A stretch of DNA of 64,000 nt, taken from NCBI GenBank assembly GCA_947095535.1, contig OX352772.1:115031253-115095252 (forward strand). The letters are read 5' to 3'. Each line of letters opens with the position of its first letter. Position 1 is the first letter of the stretch. The position numbers and the translations under genes are program-made. The DNA is from Poecilobothrus nobilitatus. Lineage: Eukaryota; Arthropoda; Insecta; Diptera; Dolichopodidae. Of the stretch, positions 31,620 through 43,492 are shown piece by piece. Under the pieces are notes generated by a model. That model did no database searches. It was not told the DNA's origin and saw nothing but the letters and a program-made list of their open reading frames with translations.

Positions 31620-33131
31620 CCGATGGTAAAATATTATCTAAAATAGGTGGAGTATGTTACGGTTTAGTAATAAAGAATCATCAGAATTATCAGAAGAAAA
31701 GTTAGCCTCTATTTCAGGGCGCATAGAAGAACAAGTGCTAGAAGTAATTTGTGATATTTTTTTGTTAAAAGTTTCAGTTGTGTTTAGGTTAGAAACCTTA
31801 CTATGAGGCATGACGGTTTCCCCTTGAACAAAGTTATGATATTTATTGGAAACCGATTTTTTAATTTTAAAGTTTGTTTTTTAAATAAGAATCACTAACA
31901 AGTTTATTAGATGATTTTAAAAAAATGTTAGAACTAGAAGAAGTGGCTTTCATAGAATGGCGACTAATAGAAGAATTTGTAACGTTGTTATTTGATTTGT
32001 AACGTTGTTATATTAGAAAGAGGAGCTTTTATAGAATTGGTATGAGAATTAACGTTAGAATTAAGTATAGTAGAAAGTATAATAAGAGTTTTTATATTTT
32101 ATTTATTATTAGTAGTTGGATTAAAGCTAAGTGATTTTTAACACTTTGATTATTAAAAGAAAATCTAAAAAGGTTTATAGAATTAGAAGTTACATTATTG
32201 TTAGAATTCATGTGGTTAATAATATTATTACTTGGATTAATATTAGAATTAGAAAATTTAGAATGAGGCATAGGAGAAGAAAAATTAAGTAAACTTTTTA
32301 GATTACAATTAGTATTTATAGCAGGATTATCAGTTAGTTTAACATTTTTTATTGAATAATCTACATCTGTATTGAATGAAGGTATTTTTAAATCATTTTT
32401 AAGTTTACCTTTGATCTCAGGTTTCCGTGTTTCAATAACAACACCAATTTTATTCCAAATCTTAATATTACTATGATGTTGAAGAATCTTCGAATTGTAA
32501 ACAGATCCAGAAATAAGAAAGCAATGATATTTTATTGTATTCCTTTTTATCCTCTTCGATGGTAAATTAGTACTGATTACCGAACTACTGTTGAATTCCC
32601 ACTTCAGAAACTCAGATAATTCACTTTTATTAAAGGAACTCGAAACGCGTTTTACAAAGATGGATGAATGATAACTATCACGTATAAGTGAAGAATAATT
32701 GCATTGAATAAGCTTCGTAATCCTTCCACTCCACTCTTCTTCCGTTCATTGTGTTTCAAATTTATGTAAAATAGTTGACTCAGTCTGCACATCTTTATCA
32801 CATGTAACAGGTGTAATAGAATCAGTTTGAATATTTTTATCGGAAGTATCTAGTACAATTGATGTTAGCACTTCACCATGTAATCGTGTATTTTGCACTT
32901 CAGAAAAAATATTTTGAATAATTTCTGCGTTGGTACTATAATACTCCTGATGAACTAAGTGTTTAATAACAGTAGCCATATGGTCAAAGTTATCCGGAAC
33001 TCTGAGCTGGGCAGAATAGATCATTTTTAAATTCGGTAAACATCTTAGTCAACACATCATTATTTTGAGTTGATTTAGAAGCGATTTGATTACATATTGA
33101 CTCAAATGATTTTGCCATGGCATTAAAAATA
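31620..33131 (-). pseudogene. Jockey-type LINE ORF1
   Basis: Begins MAKSFESICNQIASKSTQNN at 33120, with a frameshift near 33020 into a 92-codon frame rich in TSDKNIQTD/KDVQTEST repeats. It then holds VKRVSSSFNKSELSEFL, SKRIKRNTIKYHCFLISG and IWNKIGVVIETRKPE (32440-32680), which fits the C-terminal nucleic-acid-binding domain of insect LINE ORF1 proteins (W-x-x-GV-x-V ending). Downstream is an Asn/Ser-rich low-complexity tail with stops. It is collinear with 30451-31515 on the same strand. Confidence 0.6.
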
Positions 33132-33210
33132 TTTCAGTTTGAATCAATAACTAGTATTGCTTTATTTAATAAACCAATATTCTTATCATTTATATTAAGA
33201 GTAGGTTAAA

Positions 33211-33480
33211 AGCAGCTTTTTTTTTGGTTTGAACTTAGGGGCACTCCCATTTTTGAAAATATCGGAGTAGGGTTTTCTGCATTCGACCAAGGATACTTAT
33301 GTCTAGGACATAGCGAAGCTTTTTTTTAAAAAAAGGTTTAATTTGTAGACGAAAATATTGAATGAAGTTGAAATTTTAGCGTTTTTTAGGGTATTTTTCT
33401 GGTTTGAACCGTGGGGCACTTACAATTGTTAACCAATCTTCCTGATTTTTTGCAGAGGCATTCTCAGAAGTTGCCTTAAG
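33211..33480. repeat. Two degenerate tandem copies of an ~180 bp repeat
   Basis: GGTTTGAACTTAGGGGCACT at 33228 and GGTTTGAACCGTGGGGCACT at 33401 begin two related segments, each followed by an ATCTTC/ATATCGG-type stretch and AGGACA/GGACAAG. The period is about 173 bases. Possibly the edge of a satellite; nothing coding. Confidence 0.55.
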
Positions 33481-33934
33481 GACAAGTTAGGCTTAGATTT
33501 TTGAATTTTGCCTTAATTTTGGCACAGTTTTAAAAGCAAAGTTCAATTTTTAAATGTCCCCACAAGTGAAATGACAAGATATTTATTAAATTTTATTTCT
33601 TCAAATAGTAGAATGATATTTTTATTATTAGATTCAATGTAAAAATTTAATTGTAATTCATTATAAATTACAAAACAATTTAATTTCAAGTTATATTGCA
33701 TTTTCAAATTATTGAAAATTTTTAATTCACGCACACAAATAACAAAGTTTCAATAAATATCCGCTGTAGATTTTGGGCGCGGATACAAGTTGTTTTTGTA
33801 ATTCTTTGCATATTTCTTCTGTTAGTGACATAACCTACAATAATGTTTTCACAAGCACTTACATAGAGAGAGAGCTTTGAAAAAGTGGTAAAGCTTTCTT
33901 AAAAATTTACACGTATTCTTATGGAAATAGTAAA

Positions 33935-34228
33935 AAATGAAACCTCTAAATTAGCAGAGGATAAAATTGAAAAGTCATAATCGCATAAATAATTATTAAT
34001 AGCATCAAAATTAGCTTTGAAAAAATTGTTACGATAAGAAAGTGAATATCGATAAGAATAGTGAATATAAACCGAATATCTTACGATAAGAACTGAATAT
34101 CTCACAAAAATATTACGTAAATCATTAATACCGATAGGTAATCCGTCTTGTTGGATCGCTATTTTTAGCGATGTATTAGTTTTACCACCAATGCAAATGT
34201 CGTTAGATTTATGATGAAGGCATCAAAG
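33935..34228 (-). pseudogene. Second copy of the Jockey-type endonuclease segment
   Basis: Near-copy of 31285-31515 (shared CCTCTAAATTAGC, TAGTATTAGTTTTACCA-like, GTCGTTAGATTTATGATGAA). It has a 30-odd base partial duplication (GAATATC...ACGATAAGAA near 34040-34095) not present in the first copy. It shows that the endonuclease piece was duplicated locally or that two elements inserted. Confidence 0.7.
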
Positions 34229-34349
34229 ATGACTAAAAATAGTGGTAAAGCATAAACCTTAATAACTGAAACAATAATCATTTTTTCAAATTTCTTCCAA
34301 AGGCCACCATAAAATTTCATCTTTAACACATCTTTTGATGTATTCAAAC

Positions 34350-34845
34350 TTAAAATATTTAAATGTTTTAATTAAAAAATTATGTTTTAAAAAATACCTT
34401 CATTTATTTTCCCACGGATAAAGCTCCTTAACAAAACCTGAATGAGAGCGCTTTTTGATACAGTATGGGTAATAAAAAAATTCGAAAAACCAATTCTATC
34501 AAGAATTTTGGGTTAGAAATTAAGTTAGAAAATTTTAATTAAAAAAAAAAAATTACTATTATTAATAAAATAAACTAAATATACATAAAAATTAAATATT
34601 TAAATATGTTATATATTAAAATTATTCTCATTTTCACACCACCTATGAGGTAGGGAATATGAGATAAAAATATAACTTTGTTAGTTTTTAAAACTAACAA
34701 GTAACAGAAAAAAAAATATCGCAATAAATATTATCATATATTACTCTTCATATATATTTATATATTTATCATATATTATTAAATATTTTTAATTTTCTAT
34801 TTTGTTTATTGCTTTTAAGTATGGTTATGTTGTTTTGTAAAATTA
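34350..34845. other. Gene-free AT-rich spacer
   Basis: No recognisable coding, RNA or transposon feature seen. Confidence 0.45.
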
Positions 34846-34913
34846 TTTAATAAAATATTAGCGAAAGTTTTACTTATTTGCGGCTTGAAAACTTTCGCTA
34901 ATATTTTATTAAA
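34846..34913. repeat. Perfect 26 bp-stem hairpin
   Basis: TTTAATAAAATATTAGCGAA plus AGTTTT (34846-34871) is exactly complementary to 34888-34913 across a 16-base loop. The right stem is followed by another TAAAATATTAGC copy and GCCGCAA, itself echoing TTGCGGC in the loop. It could be a tiny MITE end or a structured noncoding element. Confidence 0.75.
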
Positions 34914-36197
34914 TAAAATATTAGCCGCAAAACATATTGCGGCTTGTATTACCACATTTACACGTCGATTTTAAATCAAAATCCCGTAAAATTTGAATAT
35001 TTAACGCGAATATTTTTAAGGAAGCAATTGTAGTAGGAAGCAATATTGAAGCAACAAATGTGCAACTATACGCCGTAGGTTACCAATTTTCTTTTGATAA
35101 AGCGCTTATCCATAATGTTCTTAATCGTTCATTTTTTGAAACTTTAAAAGTTGGAACGTTATTCACGTGAGAATTATAATTGAATGGACATCCAGAAAGC
35201 GCACATTTTCAACCCATTATATTTAAAAAGAGTAATAGAATAAATAAAAACTAAATAAAAAACTAAAGCTTTAACTTTTAAATAAAAATGAAAATTTTAT
35301 TTTATTTCAAATACTAACTGATTCACCTTTCAAAATTGAAATAAAATTTTTTTGAAAGTTAAAATAAAACTAAAAATTAAAAATTAAATTCAAAAATTGC
35401 TTAAATTCAATAAACTAATTAAATTACATTTATCTTCAATATATTTTATTATGTTATTCTAAAGCTACTTTACTATTAAATACTACACCTTTTTTTTTGA
35501 TTACTGTAACAAAAATATGAAAATTTATTTACATAAAAATCGGAACCTCCTTTTTTTTTTTGTCCATAATTGCACTGAAAAATGCGATTTGAAATTTAAT
35601 GTTCTTACAAGAATAAAGAAGAAACTCCAAGCTTCATTTTTATATATTTCATATTTTCTTAATGAAAAAATATATAAAAACTGGATATTAAAAAAATTTT
35701 ACTTACCAATTTTCTAACATATTTAATATAAAAGCTTTTAAATTTTGAGGTTATGTACACAGAATTTATAAAAAAAATTTACTCATTTTTTTTTGACAGT
35801 AGCAAGATGGATGCAATAAGAAATTTAAACAAATTGGAGGGTTACAAATTTGCTTAAAAAATGGGTTAAAATTTTGAGTTCACAGTTAAAAAGCTACTTG
35901 TTGTATTGGGCAAATAATAAGCTATTTGAAATAAAAAACATTGGAACATTTCGATCCATATTTAAAAAAAAAAACTTTATATGAAATTTAATTCATTTTG
36001 GTATTTTTGCTGAAAAAAGAAGAAAAAAAAAAATTTTTTTTTCGTAGTTTTATCTCAAAATACATTGAAAATTTGCACTAATACATTCAATGGTTTCGAT
36101 GTCACGACCTTCCATTATTGTTGGCTTTGGTTAGTGAAGATAAGAAATTTACGAATGTATGATTGAACATAATGTGTATGTGTATGTGAATTTATAT
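34914..36197. other. Gene-free AT-rich spacer
   Basis: Contains one 66-codon plus ORF (35517-35717) with hydrophobic low-complexity content and no family resemblance; I do not call it. No other feature seen. Confidence 0.45.
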
Positions 36198-36199
36198 TA

Positions 36200-37110
36200 G
36201 GTCTGGCTGCGTACTTTCCTAACTAATTTCTCTGACTATTTTTGTTTTGAGAGAAAAGAGTAAAATTTCACGTTTTTCTCATTTTATTGTCATTTGTAAG
36301 GAAAATACGCAGACAGAAAACTGACTAAAAATGTTATAGTTGACACTTCACACTTGCAATTTTATAATGTTTAGTTGAAATTACAATTGACAACAATAAG
36401 ATACAAGTTTTTTTTTTCAAATTTGTTTTTAAATTTAATTGTCTTAAATAAATTATTTATTATTAAAAATGGAAAAAGAATAATGCAAATGCTTGATAGT
36501 GATTCAGAAAAAGAAGAATCAGAAAGTTGTAGTAGTGAGACCGAAATAAGTTAAACATTAAATAATAAAACATCTAAAGTGCGTTTCGTTTCTTACTCGT
36601 TTCAAAATGGCTGGAATAGAGTTCCACTTCGAGAGCAAAGCTAACTTAAATATTACAAAGTTACAAAGGTCAAACAGTCAAAGTCTTATGAAGTGTCATT
36701 ATTATATTATTATTTTAAATTTTTATATTATAAATTTTTATATTGAAATACTTGTAAACGAAATCGTTCAATTGAACTATACTTAAAATAAAATTTTTTT
36801 TAAGACTCCATTACTTGTTTGTAATAAATGTTATAAACGAAAACGCATAAATTTTATTCAGCGTAAGAATGAAACTCACTCTGTTAAAATATATTTTTTT
36901 GACATTTAAAAACTTTATAAATTTATACAGTTTTTGCCCGATAAAATTTTCCTGGCTAAAACTTTATAAAAACTTTATAAGGGAAGTGTGTCACGTGATC
37001 AAAAATATAGTCAGAGAAATAGTCACTCTCAGTACGCAGACAGTTTTCTCGGGCTAAAAATTTATAAAGCTTTACATTTTTTGTAAAGTTTTTGAGTACG
37101 CAGACAGACC
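36200..37110. mobile_element. 0.9 kb non-autonomous DNA transposon (GGTCTG ends)
   Basis: The termini GGTCTGGCTGCGTACT (left) and AGTACGCAGACAGACC (right) are inverted with one mismatch, flanked by TATTA on both sides (36195-36199; 37111-37115), a plausible 5 bp target duplication. Subterminal repeats recur: TCTGCGTACT/AGTACGCAGA at both ends and again at about 36307 and 37031; TTTCTCTGACTATTTTTG near the left end and its inverse AAAATATAGTCAGAGAAA at 37001-37020. One short acidic frame at 36487 (QMLDSDSEKEESESCSS) may be a decayed transposase start. No intact transposase. Confidence 0.72.
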
Positions 37111-37112
37111 TA

Positions 37113-38299
37113 TTATTTATATTGATAAGAATGAATGAAAAACAAAAATACTATTCTCAAAATTTACGTTCGCTTGTTTCTACAATATAGATTATATTTA
37201 TTTATTCAATGTTATATAAATATAATATTTTCAGGAGAAAAAAGACATTTATATCTTTTAACTTTATTCAGCATCTAATTATATTATAAAGTTCTTTTAT
37301 TTAAAAAATAGTATTCAAGAACAATTGATTTAAAAAAATTTTATTTAAAAAATTAAACTAGGAAAAAAATGCATTTATACCTAGTTAAAACTCATGTACT
37401 TTTCTTATTATTATTATATTGCATAATAAATTATAATACTAATGAAAATTTGTAAATGATTAGTCAAAATGATAATTAGGTAGGTCATAAATTTAAAATC
37501 CCGTTACCTAATCTGATTTGATTTCGATGATTAAAAAAATATATTCGATGTTATTCAATGCAAAATTAAAATATAACAAAAAAAAAGGCTGTATAAAAAT
37601 TAAAAGAACATATGATTACTTTTATCAAATTCAAGGTCAATTACATATAACAAAAAGGAATTTTGTTTATTTGGAGTATGGACTGCAAAAGACTTTAAAT
37701 TTATTCGAGTTGAAAAGAGGAAAAATTTTTTATTGAAGAACAAGTTAGCACATTTTTATAACAATTTCTTATTATTTGAAATTTGTGATCCCCGTATACC
37801 TAGAAATATGAGAGTAATGCGTATTTTCTTTGATTTATAATATTAAATTCTAATAACTAAATGAAATAATTTTTTGTTCATTTATTCAAATTTTCTAATT
37901 AATATATAATTATCGTAAATGTTAACTAGGTATTAAAAACTTTTATTAAATGTTATTATATAAATAAAATTAGTCAAAATGGTAATAAAAAAATTCTAAG
38001 AAAAAATTATATACCTGTGAAAAATACAGGTAACATTTTTTTTACTATGGTATAGAAAAAATATAAACACATTTCAAAAATTTAATTTTTCTATGTATTT
38101 AATAATAAAAACATATCATTTTATAATTTAACAAATATTCAGCTTCAAAAGCATTTCAATATTTATATCATTTACCCAATGGTTTTATTTAACAAATATA
38201 AAATTTTTATGCACTTGCAGAATATTTTTGAATATTATGAATGCATTTTTTTTTTAAGTGATGCATTATATATGCTTACGTATACATGATACGTCGTAC
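37113..38299. other. Gene-free AT-rich spacer
   Basis: A 72-codon plus ORF at 37518-37736 has no recognisable motif. Nothing else is supported here. Confidence 0.4.
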
Positions 38300-38308
38300 A
38301 TACAATTT

Positions 38309-38484
38309 TTTTTTTGTTGCATTTCTCTGTGGACAGGAAATTACACAGCCTTTTCTGTTCAGGCGTGGCTGTAAATGTCGCAAGGGGGAATAACTCTTAC
38401 GACGTGTGTGGGACTCGAACCCACACTCCCTCGGTGTTTACAACGTATTTTATACGCTCTTACCCATTAGGTCACCGAGGCCCC
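38309..38484 (-). mobile_element. tRNA-derived SINE
   Basis: On the minus strand it starts GGGGCCTCGGTGACCTAATG, with a box A-like segment and a perfect RNA polymerase III box B, GGTTCGAGTCC, inside a TGTGGG/CCCACA T-arm stem. It then has a tRNA-unrelated body and an A10 tail at the 38309 end. It is flanked by the direct repeat ATACAATTT (38300-38308 and 38487-38495), a 9 bp target-site duplication. The 5' CCTCGGTG pairs with CACCGAGG inside the body instead of forming a normal acceptor stem, so it is not a functional tRNA. The 78-codon plus ORF is a shadow. Confidence 0.88.
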
Positions 38485-38499
38485 AAATACAATTTATAT

Positions 38500-39288
38500 A
38501 TTATTTTATTTATCTTATGGTATGCATCGGTGTGCATGATCAATAGATAAAGCGACAAATGTATGGAAAAATTAAAAGAACTTTTTGAGCTTTGAAAGCT
38601 TTTAATTTTTATATTCATTAATACGTACGTACGTAGAATTTTTACTTGAAGTTTGAGTTCGACATAGCTTTTAACCTACTCTTAACAATAAAATTACTTC
38701 GATTATTATATACACTTCTAAATAAAGATTCATGGTACTGGCAATTATCGCAAATGAACCAGTTATCCAAAGAAGGATAATACCAATCCCTGCTTGCTCC
38801 CATACAAATACCTTTTTATTACAACTTTTATGCAAATTTTTATTACAGAAAGCTTTGCAAACAACAAATTTACACTTTTTATCAGTAATAGTGCAATTTT
38901 CTAATTTACATTTAAATTCTATAGTAATTTTAATAATTTTAGAATGAAAAAAAAATTAAGTTAATAAAAATTTAATAAAAGCACTTAATTGACAGAGTCA
39001 GCAAAAAAAAAAAAGAAAATATTTTAATATTAAGTACTTCAAACCAAAAAAAAAAGGAAATTTGGTAATAAACTTTTACTTAAAAGTAAATATATTTTGA
39101 TTAAAAAAGTTGATTATCACTTTGGAAAAGATAGTTATAAATTAAAATAAAATGATGCAGTTAGCAAAAATAAATTTCTTTCTAAACAGAACATTAATAT
39201 AAAAATGAAAAAAAAATTAATCCGGATATTAAAAAGTAAAAAAACTTAATTAATTATCCGCCCGTGCGATTGACTGAATGATAGAAAC
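38500..39288. other. Gene-free spacer
   Basis: A 71-codon plus ORF (38732-38947) is without recognisable motif. There is an ACGTACGTACGTA run at about 38622-38634. Nothing else noted. Confidence 0.4.
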
Positions 39289-39289
39289 A

Positions 39290-39358
39290 GTATATAATAA
39301 CATTAATAATACTAGTAACAATAATAACAACTATAATAACAATAATAATAATAACAAT
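39290..39358. repeat. AAT/AAC trinucleotide microsatellite
   Basis: Interrupted triplet run. The Asn-rich 63-codon ORF here arises from it. Confidence 0.85.
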
Positions 39359-39475
39359 GTTGTTACTCTACTTGAAGCTAATCGTCTTACCTTCAAACTC
39401 CAAATGGTCCACCATAATAAATTTATAATAATCTCACACGCATCTGAATCCGAATACAGAACCTTGTGATATATA

Positions 39476-39815
39476 AGTGAACAGTCATCAATATTAAAAT
39501 TATTCTACTTACAAAAAATCTTTTATTAACTAACAAAAATTAAATTAAATTTGAAACCTTAAATAAAGTTTAATGCTCTAATCAAATATGTTAATTTTTT
39601 TAATCATTGCAGAATATTAAATCTATTCATTGTATTATCATTATTATATTAATAATAATGCAATGACCTGTACTGTAATACACTTATAATTTTTAATAAA
39701 AGTAATATAAAAAATGTAACCTACATTAAATGTATAAAAATATCTGTATTTTAAAATGTTTTTTAAAATAAAATTTAGAGTGAAATAAAACACCTGTTTT
39801 TTATTTTCATTAACT
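39476..39815 (+). repeat. 5' LTR
   Basis: 340 bases, AGT...ACT ends. The bases just inside (GGCACTCAACGC, with the LTR's last T) occupy the primer-binding position. They do not match a primer tRNA that I can name. Confidence 0.88.
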
Positions 39816-40785
39816 GGCACTCAACGCAAATTTTTTTCTTTAAAAATTTCTCCATAGGAGAAAACAAAAGAAAAAAAACTAAAAATTCTCCGCAGGAGAA
39901 AGGAAAATAGTTTTAATTATTAAATAGTTTTAAATAGTTCTACTTATAAAAATCTAAAATTTAAAATTAGAAGGAAAATGAAAAAGAAATAAAACTATAA
40001 ATGTTCATTAAATTATTAAATTAAATGTTAAATAAAAAATCACTAAGTACTTGGAAAAAAAGGTGAAAAATTCTCTATAAGAGAAAGTATATTTATTTCC
40101 AAATATAGAAAAAGCAAAATACTTAAATAAACAAAAAATAAAAAAACTATTTCTAAAGTGTGAAAATTGTGATTTGTAACCTGCTAACATTGGAAGTACA
40201 AATATTATGAGAAGATGGACAATAATATTGCTTCTAAACATCGTACTGTAAGTTAAAAGGTTTCTATTAAGATTTTTGAAAAAAAACTTATTTATTTAAT
40301 ATCACATATTAACCTATATTTACTGGAAATTTTAAATAAAAAATTGAATAAGTAAATTTTTAGTAAAATTATTTAAAAAAATATTAAATAAAAATAATAA
40401 TTGTTAATAAAATTATAAATAAATAAAAGTATTATAAACTAAGTAAATTTTTAATAAAATTACTTAAAAAATATTAAACAAAAATAATTATCGTTAATAA
40501 AACTATAAATTGTCGAAAATTAAATTTTTTCAAAGTAAATTGAATAAATAAACTTTTAATATTAAATAAAAAATAAATGTTGTTAATGGAACTATAAATT
40601 ATCGAAAAAAATAATTTTTATTTTAAATTTAAATATTCTTATCTTTTTCTAAATAGAAAATTGAATTAGTAAATTAAATAATACAAACACAAACTACAAA
40701 TAATTGAAAAAATTAAATTTAAAAAATTTTTAAAATCTGCAACTCCAAATAATTTGATTCTCCCTTTCTCAATTAAAAATTACTA
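39816..40785 (+). promoter_or_regulatory. Long leader of the LTR element with palindromes and tandem repeats
   Basis: Nearly 1 kb before gag. Three short perfect palindromes of one type occur: TTTCTCCATAGGAGAAA (39847-39863), TTCTCCGCAGGAGAA (39886-39900) and TTCTCTATAAGAGAA (40071-40085). From about 40348 to 40720 there are three to four degenerate tandem copies of a ~95-110 bp AT-rich unit (AAGTAAATTTTTARTAAAAT at 40349 and 40441). Gypsy's leader is known to carry a repeated insulator; whether this one binds any protein is unknown. Confidence 0.6.
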
Positions 40786-41400
40786 TTAAAATGGCAACGG
40801 TTTAAGAATTACCACTATAGCACAAGCCACAAGAAGAACAAGCCACTATAGCAGAATTATTAAAAAGAAGCCATAATCACGAGATTTGATCACGCTTATG
40901 CGGATAGACGCCCATTGCATATTCTAGAACAGCAATTAAATCTGTTAAGACAAGGTAAACTCTCCATCAGCAATTATTACGACAAAGTAGAAAAACAACT
41001 AAGTCTTATTACTACAAAAATCATGATGAAGTATAGTGATCAAACCATAATCGGCTTATATATCGTCAAATACCGCGAAGATGCTTTAAGAACCTTTATA
41101 TCAGGCCTTGAACCTAATATCGGAAATAGTTTATTCGAAAGGACCCTCCGATTTACCATAAAAATTAAAAACTACGCTTTTAAAAATTCTAACTACCCCA
41201 CGCCAATGTACATTGTTCCAAGCGTGTCACATCTTAGAAGAAACGATCCATCTATCCATCAATGACAAAATACAACTGGTCAATCTAATGAAGTATTTCC
41301 TAATTTAATAAATTCAGCAACAAAACGCGGTAGAGAACCCTCAACCCAAATAAATTATCCTAAAATATAACGTATCAATAACATTAATAAGCAACGAATA
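40786..41400 (+). pseudogene. gag of the LTR element (partial)
   Basis: The open part 40915-41265 contains LEQQLNLLRQGKLSISNYYD and EDALRTFISGLEP, matching the capsid region of insect gypsy-group Gag. The N-terminal part (40786-40910) is short, begins near an ATG followed by a stop, and is clearly degraded. No CCHC knuckle is visible before pol, which is usual in this group. Confidence 0.7.
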
Positions 41401-41484
41401 AACTCTGAATACTTTTTAGACGAAGAAGAAATTCTTGATAATTCATTAACGAAGAAATATACGAACCAACCGAAAACGACTTTC

Positions 41485-42978
41485 TTGACGAAATTAATTT
41501 TTTGGGGTAAACCCTCTTCTCTACCTTATATTGAGAAGAGGTTAAATAACGAAATTGTTTTAAAAATACTCCTGGACACCGGTACATCGAAAAATTATAC
41601 CAAATCACTTCCGCATTTAACAGGAATTAAAAAAGTAGATAAGCCTTTTAAGGTAAAAACTGTGTCCGGTTTTACTGAAATTAAAAACAAATACAAAATT
41701 AATTTGTTTGGACATATTTCACATTTTTTTATTTTACCCGGCCTTTCATCTTTTGACGCAATTGTGGGATTTGATCTCATGAAGTCCATTCAGGCTAAAA
41801 TTGACACCGCAAAAGACGAATTAAGCTACGAACAAGGTAGTGAGAAATTAAAGTTTTTAAATTGTCAAGAAGTATCTTATATAGCAATAGATTTCGATAA
41901 TAATAATATTCCACCCAATTTTCAAAATAAATTTGCAGAATTAATACCGCAAAATTCAATAGATTTCGCTCATCCTAATGTTGCTCTACCTTACAATACA
42001 AATGTGAAAGCAACAATAAATACCACAACTGAAACCCCTATTTACGCAAAATCATACCTTTACCCACAAGCTTATTCCGAATTTGTAAATAACGAGGTAG
42101 ACCAACTTTTAAAAGACGGTATTATACAACCATCTCGAAGCCCATACAATAGTCCCATATGGGTAGTCACGAAAAAAACTACTGACGACAGTGGCAATAA
42201 GGAACTTTGTCTTCTTATCGACTTTCAAAAATTAAATAAGTTTACTGTCCCTGACAAATATCCCATCCTGGATACCTCGTAATTCTTTTAAATTTAGGCA
42301 CAGATAAATTTTTTTCCACCTTAGACTTAAAGAGTGGTTTCCACCAAATTCTATTGGACCCTAAACATACTCAGAAAACAGCATTTAGTATAAATAATGG
42401 CAAATGCGAATTTTGTCGCCTACCTTTTGGTTTGAAAAATGCTTCTAGCTCCTAGAATTTTTCAAAAGGCAATTAACGATGTTTTAAGAGATGAAATCGG
42501 TAAAACTTGTCACGTGTACATCGACGATATTATAATATTTTCTCCAAACGCCGAACAACATTTACGAGATACTGAAAAGATCTTACAAAAATTAATGAAC
42601 GCAAATATGCGGGTCTCATCAAAAAAATCTAAATTCTTTATGAAAGAAGTCGAATTCCTCGGATTTGTCGTAAATGAACATGGTACAAAAACAAGCCCAA
42701 AAAAAATCAACGACATTCTACAGTATTCTGAACCAACAAATCTTCGAAATCTTCGTGCCTTTCTTACAAAATATCTTAGAGGCGAAAACGGTAATATTGG
42801 TACCAAGCAATCCAAAAATGTGATAATTCACTTAGACCAGTCAACGTTAGATGCATTTAATCGGGTTAAAAAAATTTTAGCTTCAGAAGAAGTACTACTT
42901 CAGCATCCCAATTTCCGGAAACCCTTTGAACTAGCCACAGATGCTTCTAGTGCAGCTTTAGGAGCCGTATTGCCTTAG
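41485..42978 (+). pseudogene. pol: protease, reverse transcriptase and start of RNase H
   Basis: The protease active site LLDTGTS is at about 41567-41587. The RT begins with QAYSEFVNNEVDQLLKDGII and NSPIWVVTKK. A TAA near 42280 and a frame change precede LDLKSGFHQI and CRLPFGLKNA. A second frame carries the catalytic box YIDD (about 42519-42530) and GFVVNEHG (thumb side). It ends in FELATDASSAALGAVL, the start of RNase H, then a stop at 42976. At least two frame breaks. Confidence 0.85.
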
Positions 42979-43014
42979 AGGGGAAGACCGATAACTTTCA
43001 TCTTTCATCAGCAA

Positions 43015-43345
43015 AACGGAAGAATCTTACGCAACGAATGAGCGCGACTTGCTTGCAATTTTTTGGGCTCTGCAAACTTCAAGAAATTATATTTACGGAG
43101 CATGTGACTTACGCATTTATACAGACCACCTACCCTTGATATTTGCTATTTCTGAAAGAAATCCCAATAGTAAAATTAAAAGATGGAAGGCTTCGATAGA
43201 AGAATTCTCGCCAACCTTCTTTTATAAGCCAGGGAATCAAAATTTAGTTGCGGATGATTTAACACGTCAAAAAATAAATGCAGTAACTCAATCAGTTATA
43301 GATACAGCGGCTACTTGTCACAGTGAAGAATCACAAGAAGAATAA
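43015..43345 (+). pseudogene. pol: RNase H remainder
   Basis: The frame from 43049 gives LLAIFWALQTSRNYIYG, FRIYTDHLPLIF-like (LRIYTDHLPLIFAI) and KPGNQNLVADDLTR. These correspond to the E, D and final D regions of gypsy RNase H. It follows the previous frame after a stop/frameshift around 42978-43015. Confidence 0.82.
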
Positions 43346-43492
43346 ATTTGTACAGTAAAAACACCAATTAATTGCTTCCAAAATCAATTTTTTATAGAAA
43401 AGAGAGTACCTACTTATAAAAATAAAATTATTTTTAAGAACAAACTTAGACACATTATCACTTTTAAAAATCAAGGTGATCTAATCAAAATA

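Noticed and set aside
35517..37736. Small ORFs at 35517, 36869 and 37518
   Set aside because: AT-rich chance frames of 62-72 codons with no motif or codon-bias evidence; the one at 36869 lies inside the GGTCTG element.
38400..38484. tRNA gene on the minus strand
   Set aside because: Box A and box B are present, but the 5' end pairs internally instead of with a 3' acceptor strand. An A tail and target duplication show a SINE insertion.
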